Origin: Candidatus Gastranaerophilales bacterium
GTDB taxonomy: Bacteria; Cyanobacteriota; Vampirovibrionia; Gastranaerophilales; Gastranaerophilaceae
Assembly: GCA_944322895.1 (NCBI GenBank)
Contig: CALUQL010000005.1
Location: 1-51,114 of the forward strand
Reading direction: 5' to 3'
Length of the DNA stretch: 51,114 nt
Shown: positions 47,258 to 51,114 of the stretch, piece by piece
Layout: every line of letters begins with the position of its first letter
Numbering within the stretch: the first letter of the stretch is position 1
Notes under the pieces: generated by a model
Databases searched by the model: none
The model's input: only the letters and a program-made list of their open reading frames with translations
Told to the model about the DNA's origin: nothing
Program-made: the position numbers and the translations under genes

Positions 47258-47749
47258 ATGAACTTTTTAAATATAAAAACTGAAGAAGAAGTAAAACATC
47301 TAGCTCAATTGACTTCTGAGATTTGGCATGAGTATTGGCCAGTAATACTTTCTGATGAACAAATTGATTATATGGTTGATAAATTCCAATCCTATTCTGC
47401 TATTAAAGAACAATTGGAAAACGAAAGATATATATATAATATTTTGGAAGATAACGAAAATATAATAGGTTATTTTGGTGTTTCAATTAAAGATGATTAT
47501 CTTTTTCTTTCAAAACTATACATAAAGAAAGATTTTAGAGGTTTAGGTTGTGGAAAAAGAGCTTTTAATAAAATTAAACAACTAGCTCTACAGCACAATA
47601 AAAAATCTATTCAACTTACTGTAAATAAAAACAATTTAAATGCTATTAAAGCCTATGAAAAATGGGGTTTTCAAACAATTGATTCTGTAGTTACCGATAT
47701 AGGAAAAGGCTTTGTTATGGATGATTATATTATGGAGTTTAAATTATAG
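47258..47749 (+). CDS. GNAT family N-acetyltransferase
   Basis: A 163-residue GNAT protein. The acetyl-CoA pyrophosphate loop is RGLGCGKRA, preceded by FLSKLYIKKDF. The NLNAIKAYEKWGF block with Tyr and a C-terminal MDDYIMEFKL fit the family. The first part (EIWHEYWPVILSDEQIDYMV) is typical of small-molecule or peptide acetyltransferases of unknown substrate. The ribosome site is AAGAGG. Its 3' end overlaps the convergent ZIP transporter gene by 6 bp. Confidence 0.88.
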   Translation: MNFLNIKTEEEVKHLAQLTSEIWHEYWPVILSDEQIDYMVDKFQSYSAIKEQLENERYIYNILEDNENIIGYFGVSIKDDYLFLSKLYIKKDFRGLGCGKRAFNKIKQLALQHNKKSIQLTVNKNNLNAIKAYEKWGFQTIDSVVTDIGKGFVMDDYIMEFKL

Positions 47750-48526
47750 GAAAATTAATCCTAAACTCATAATTAACATTCCAGATACGATACCAATAAT
47801 TACATGATGGTTTTCACCGTATTCTCTTGCTAAAGGTAACAATGTATCAAATGAAATATATACCATTATACCAGCAACAGCTGCTGTCATTATGCCTATT
47901 GCTTGATCAGGCATGATTGTTTTTAAAAGTAAAACACCAATCAACCCGCCTATGGGTTCAGATATTCCTGATAGAAACGTATATAAAATAGCTAATCTTT
48001 TTTTACCTGTAGAGTGAAAAATAGGAAGTGCTATAGCTATTCCTTCAGGAATATTATGTATTGCAATTGCTATTGCAACGGGGATACCCAATCTTAAATC
48101 TTGGCTGGATACTAAAAATGTTGCGATACCTTCAGGGAAATTATGCAATGTCACCGCAAGTGCGGTAATTAACCCTGCTCTTCTTATTTTTTGCCTTTGA
48201 CATTTCTTTGATGTATTTAAAAAGTCTGATTCAATATGATCAGGTATAAAATAGTCAATAAGAATTGCAATAATGATACCAAATAAGAAACCAATAAACG
48301 CTAATACTTTTGATGGGATTGAACTATAAAAACTGCTTAGCATTTGCGGTGCTTCATTCATAAGTTCGCTTAGACTTATATAAACCATTACGCCGGCAGA
48401 AAATCCTAAACCTATAGAAAGAGCTTTGAGGTTATTTCTTTTCACAAAAAAAGTGACAAAGCCTCCCAATAATGTCGACATTCCGGCAAATAAAGTTAAA
48501 ATTAACGGTAATACATAGTTACTCAT
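47744..48526 (-). CDS. ZIP family metal transporter (ZupT-like)
   Basis: The 260-residue membrane protein has eight predicted TMs. The paired metal motifs HNFPEGIATF and HNIPEGIAIALP in TM4/TM5 are the hallmark of ZupT-type zinc/divalent-metal importers. The frame is open to 48559, but the ATG at 48526 (MSNYVLPLIL) is chosen: it lies exactly 6 nt after a TACGAT -10, and the upstream extension is polar and lies before the promoter. There is no ribosome site. It diverges from the 48604 gene, which has the same start arrangement. Confidence 0.92.
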   Translation of the reverse strand: MSNYVLPLILTLFAGMSTLLGGFVTFFVKRNNLKALSIGLGFSAGVMVYISLSELMNEAPQMLSSFYSSIPSKVLAFIGFLFGIIIAILIDYFIPDHIESDFLNTSKKCQRQKIRRAGLITALAVTLHNFPEGIATFLVSSQDLRLGIPVAIAIAIHNIPEGIAIALPIFHSTGKKRLAILYTFLSGISEPIGGLIGVLLLKTIMPDQAIGIMTAAVAGIMVYISFDTLLPLAREYGENHHVIIGIVSGMLIMSLGLIFL

Positions 48527-48532
48527 ACGAAT

Positions 48533-48541
48533 ATCGTAGCA
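48533..48541 (-). promoter_or_regulatory. Extended -10 of the ZIP transporter gene (leaderless)
   Basis: On the minus strand TGC-TACGAT (the TGn extension plus -10) ends 6 nt before the ATG at 48526. Without a Shine-Dalgarno sequence, a leaderless message is predicted. Confidence 0.55.
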
Positions 48542-48591
48542 CAAAAACTTATATTGCAATCAACTATCTTTTTTTATTGTAAATAATCATA

Positions 48592-48597
48592 TATAAT
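48592..48597 (+). promoter_or_regulatory. -10 element of the GspF-like gene (leaderless)
   Basis: A perfect TATAAT ends 6 nt before the ATG at 48604; no ribosome site is visible. Confidence 0.6.
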
Positions 48598-48603
48598 TGC
48601 TTT

Positions 48604-49797
48604 ATGGCTAGGTTCTTTTATAGAGTTAAAAATAAGCAAAATAAGGTTACTCAAGGATATATTAATGCTTCCAGTATATCTGAAGCTGCTCTTAAACTTG
48701 AAAAACAAGGGTATACTATACTGGAAATAAAAGAGGAGTTTAGAAATACATTAAGTAATAAAGGAATAATTTTATCTGATAGTATATTACCTTTTTCACT
48801 TCAAGAAAAAAAAGAGTTTTTTAATTCTTTCTACTTCTTATATAAATCAGCGCTGCCTGTTCTTGATATTTTTAAGTCAATTGCAAATTCATCTACAAAA
48901 CAACAGGTTAAATTGTTCTCTTCTTATATTGTAAAAAAAATAGAAAAAGGAAAATCTTTAAAAGAAGCAATGGCAAATTATTCAAATGTACTTGGTAAAG
49001 CATATACGGCTTTAATTGTTGCAGGAGAACAAGCAGGTAAATTAGACGAAATACTTTCTGATATATTAATAAACATCAAAAGAGAAGAAGAAATAAAATC
49101 AAATTTAATTGGTAAATTAACATACCCGACTTGCATTTTTTTTATGGCTATTGCCGTTGCGTTACTTTTTAAGTTCTTTATACTTAAAGCTTTTTCTCTT
49201 ATGGGTACAGGGGTTTGTTTTTCGGCTTTACTTATGTTGTTAGTTACAGCAATTATGAAAATTATAGTTATTTTTGCTGTTTTCTTTGCAGTATGTTTTT
49301 ATATATACAAAAATAAAAGACTTTTTAATAATTTTATTTCTTTTATTCTGAATATTAGAATATTTGGAAATTTGATGAAGTGCTATTATTTTTTAAATTT
49401 CTTTTCTGTCTTTTCGCTTGCATATTCTGCAGGCATTACATCTGCTGAATCAATCAATTTGTCTGCTTCAGTAATTAATGTACCTGAGATAAATAACAAG
49501 TTAAAAAAAGCAGAAAATATGGTATATGATGGATGTGAAGTTGCTACAGCGCTTGGAATTACTGGATTATTTTCAAGTTATGCGATGTCTCAAATTACTG
49601 CAGGTGAAAAAGCTGGAGAATTGGATAAAATGTTAAAAGCAGTTGCTTTAGATTATAAAAATAAATTAGAAGTTTCAATGAATGTATTTTTACAGGTAGT
49701 AGAGCCTATTATGCTTATATTTGTAGGTATAATGGTTGCAATGGTCGCAGTAAGCGGATATAAAGCATATTTTGGCAGTCTTTTTTCAATGTTTTAA
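48604..49797 (+). CDS. Type II secretion/type IV pilus inner-membrane protein, GspF/PilC family
   Basis: A 397-residue protein. The N-terminal domain (FFYRVKNKQNKVTQGYINAS) is the T2SSF N-terminus. Two T2SSF cytoplasmic domains follow (about 70-190 and 270-390), each ending in the signature VAGEQAGKLDEIL or TAGEKAGELDKML, and three TM segments lie around 172-195, 205-240 and 365-388. It is the inner-membrane platform that couples the assembly ATPase to pseudopilin movement. No other pilus or secretion gene lies beside it in the window, so its partners are elsewhere. Confidence 0.92.
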   Translation: MARFFYRVKNKQNKVTQGYINASSISEAALKLEKQGYTILEIKEEFRNTLSNKGIILSDSILPFSLQEKKEFFNSFYFLYKSALPVLDIFKSIANSSTKQQVKLFSSYIVKKIEKGKSLKEAMANYSNVLGKAYTALIVAGEQAGKLDEILSDILINIKREEEIKSNLIGKLTYPTCIFFMAIAVALLFKFFILKAFSLMGTGVCFSALLMLLVTAIMKIIVIFAVFFAVCFYIYKNKRLFNNFISFILNIRIFGNLMKCYYFLNFFSVFSLAYSAGITSAESINLSASVINVPEINNKLKKAENMVYDGCEVATALGITGLFSSYAMSQITAGEKAGELDKMLKAVALDYKNKLEVSMNVFLQVVEPIMLIFVGIMVAMVAVSGYKAYFGSLFSMF

Positions 49798-49842
49798 TGA
49801 TTATTATATTTGTTCTGATTTTGGAAAAATATGAACGAATTT

Positions 49843-49886
49843 CAGACACTAGTTTTGTAAAGCTTTTTAAAAAGTTTTACTGTCTG
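49843..49886 (+). other. Large stem-loop downstream of the GspF-like gene
   Basis: CAGAC (49843-49847) and GTCTG (49882-49886) flank a 12-bp palindrome with one G-T pair (49857-49868 and 49869-49880). It is probably the 3' end structure of the 48604 message. Confidence 0.5.
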
Positions 49887-49937
49887 TATGATAAGATTTT
49901 TATATTATTTTTTTTGTTATCACAACTTGATTTATAA

Positions 49938-49966
49938 AAGTCCTTTTACAATTATTAAAAGGACTC
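49938..49966 (-). terminator. Intrinsic terminator of the 50044 gene
   Basis: Stem AGTCCTTTTA / TAAAAGGACT (49939-49948 and 49956-49965) with a 7-nt loop. On the minus strand TTTTATAAA follows. Confidence 0.7.
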
Positions 49967-50043
49967 TTAAAATTATTTAAATAAATGTTCTATGTATTTT
50001 TGTGGATTTATTTAAACTAATAGACCATAGAATTAAAAATAGG

Positions 50044-50520
50044 TTATATTTCAAAATTAATACCAAATGGGGCTTGTTCTTCAAAAGAATTACTTCTAAT
50101 TGGAATTGCTTTTAGAATTGTTGCAAGTGTTTGTGTCATTTTTGAAGTTTTTTTTGTATAACGACCATTAGCAATTCCTTCTGCTGCATCTACTATTGCA
50201 TCAAGATTTTCATCTAATATAACAGATCGTCTTCCAATATCATATTTTTTTATTGTTTTAATGTGGTCTTTTCCTTCAATCTTAAATAATCTATTTTGTG
50301 GATCGATGAATGCAACCTTGACTCTATCTTCACTATCCTTATCGTCTTTAATAATAATTGTATCTATTCCCATTCTGTCGAGTTTATCAATGCTATCAAT
50401 ATATTCAATACTGGTTGCTATTGATTCGGCTAAATATGATGCATTTGCTCCCATACCGTTTTTTTCAACATATAATGCTTTAAATTGCGGTTGAAAATTT
50501 GAATTATTATTTATATGCAT
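50044..50520 (-). CDS. Hypothetical soluble protein, 158 aa, lineage-type N-terminus
   Basis: Begins MHINNNSNFQPQFKALYVEK; a short tail ending in aromatic-x-x-x-F-K is a style I see in several small proteins of this kind of genome. The rest is a mixed alpha/beta domain with DTIIIKDDKDSEDRVKVAFI and IIIK-type strands, then a helical C-terminus. There is no TM or signal peptide. AGGAGG lies before the ATG and a terminator follows the stop, so the gene stands alone. No function can be assigned. Confidence 0.75.
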   Translation of the reverse strand: MHINNNSNFQPQFKALYVEKNGMGANASYLAESIATSIEYIDSIDKLDRMGIDTIIIKDDKDSEDRVKVAFIDPQNRLFKIEGKDHIKTIKKYDIGRRSVILDENLDAIVDAAEGIANGRYTKKTSKMTQTLATILKAIPIRSNSFEEQAPFGINFEI

Positions 50521-50605
50521 TCTTTATCCTCCTATTTCTTTCTCGTACAAAACAGGAAAATTTTATTTTTGCATATAATATTAAGAAATATGTACTAGCA
50601 AAAAT

Positions 50606-50678
50606 TGGAGCGTAGGGGACTCGAACCCCTGACCCCAACACTGCCAGTGTTGTGCGCTACCAACTGCGCTAACGCCCC
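50606..50678 (-). tRNA. tRNA-Ala (anticodon GGC)
   Basis: 73 nt on the minus strand. The acceptor GGGGCGT/ACGCTCC contains G3:U70, the alanine identity pair. The D-stem is GCGC/GCGC, the anticodon stem CAACA/TGTTG with loop CTGGCAG (anticodon GGC), the variable loop GGGTC and the T-arm AGGGG-TTCGAGT-CCCCT. The CCA end is not encoded. Confidence 0.97.
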
Positions 50679-50945
50679 ATTCTTCTTTTTTATATCAAAA
50701 AAATAAATGTTAGAAAAGAATATTTTTTATGTGGAGAATGAAACATAATTAGTAGGTTTTATTTTAATTCTTTTTAGAAAATCTTTGCTTTTGTGAAAAA
50801 TATTTGGTTTACCATAGTCTAACAGAACATACATAATTACAGAGAAGTACCCCAAATGCTAAAAAATAAAAAGTAAAATGTTTTAACAAAATAAAAAAAG
50901 GGAATATAAACAAAATATTACTTTTATAAAAAATAGGAAAATTTT

Positions 50946-51071
50946 ATGACGGACGAGAATAAAAATATAGAAAATAATCGAGAAGAAAATCAAAATAGAC
51001 AAGAATGCAATAAGAAATGGTGGAAAAATGTTGGGTTTAAACCCAACCTACAGCTGCCTATTGCAGGGTAA
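50946..51071 (+). CDS. Short Asn/Glu-rich ORF, 41 aa, possibly interrupted
   Basis: AGGA lies 9 nt before the ATG, and the first 28 residues are a very polar Asn/Glu/Lys run. From 51030 the frame enters a perfect palindrome and stops at 51069-51071. A second frame is open from 51041 to the window end and reads KPTSGNPNPEQVNN, so a longer gene may have been split by a small repeat. The 270 bp between the tRNA and this ORF show no gene. Weak support; it could be non-coding. Confidence 0.35.
   Translation: MTDENKNIENNREENQNRQECNKKWWKNVGFKPNLQLPIAG
51030..51047. repeat. 18-bp perfect palindrome with CTAC tail
   Basis: GTTGGGTTT/AAACCCAAC followed by CTAC. It is the only copy in this window. It resembles the GTTGGGTTT...CCCAACCTAC termini of small dispersed repeats that I know from cyanobacterial and other genomes; this is a resemblance, not a match I could check. 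Confidence 0.55.
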
Positions 51072-51114
51072 AGCCAACAAGTGGAAATCCAAATCCCGAA
51101 CAGGTTAATAATTA

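Noticed and set aside
51041-51114. Programmed frameshift in the last ORF
   Set aside because: No slippery heptamer lies at the frame change and the frames overlap within a palindrome; insertion of a repeat explains it better, and the window ends too soon.

Overview
The window is AT-rich, densely coded DNA with short spacers. It carries single-copy housekeeping genes and a set of small lineage-type proteins, with no rRNA, prophage, insertion sequence or CRISPR. The best guess for the host is a non-photosynthetic cyanobacterial relative of the Melainabacteria/Vampirovibrionia type, probably a gut Gastranaerophilales member. This is inference from four things: the GyrA C-terminal domain reads like cyanobacterial GyrA; YidC carries the extra extracytoplasmic domain I know from cyanobacterial YidC; one large protein starts with a DUF1822-like domain; and the physiology looks anaerobic (NrdD/NrdG, desulfoferrodoxin).

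Layout. 1-3.6 kb: 3' end of gyrA, then ridA, dtd and a DUF2142 membrane protein in one run. 3.7-8.6 kb: two lineage-specific proteins, adenine deaminase, and a two-gene minus-strand unit whose second gene encodes a soluble protein built on the cytoplasmic domain of the type III/flagellar export gate FlhA. 8.7-15.2 kb: clpP; a glucokinase-holA-holB run; a nitrilase-family amidohydrolase overlapping a PBP4-type carboxypeptidase; desulfoferrodoxin. 15.3-22.4 kb (minus): a degenerate HD-GYP protein, then the unit GT2-yidC-queA-GT-C-like membrane protein. 22.5-29.4 kb: a membrane protein overlapping miaA, a uridine-kinase-like P-loop protein, phosphoglucomutase, prephenate dehydratase and several small secreted or membrane proteins. 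29.7-36.4 kb: a three-gene plus-strand unit, the most unusual part of the window: an 883-residue membrane protein (DUF1822-like, anti-sigma-type zinc motif, acidic repeats, TM, TonB-like C-terminus), an ECF-like sigma factor, and an 1128-residue zinc-ribbon/P-loop ATPase/TPR protein. 36.4-46.5 kb (minus): nrdG-nrdD, then gyrB followed by a TPR protein, a diguanylate cyclase and a soluble lytic transglycosylase. 46.6-51.1 kb: histidine phosphatase, acetyltransferase, ZIP transporter, a lone GspF/PilC protein, a small protein, tRNA-Ala(GGC), and a short ORF ending in a perfect palindrome.

How the genes fit together. Replication/topology (gyrA, gyrB, holA, holB), tRNA modification or quality control (queA, miaA, dtd), envelope building (yidC, glycosyltransferases, PBP4, lytic transglycosylase), anaerobic nucleotide metabolism (nrdDG, ade) and cyclic-di-GMP signalling are interleaved. 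Four genes have a -10 element exactly 6 nt before the start codon and no Shine-Dalgarno sequence, which suggests leaderless mRNAs. The two strongest candidates for undescribed biology are the soluble FlhA-C-like protein (6527-7993) and the predicted anti-sigma/sigma/ATPase unit (29669-36351).
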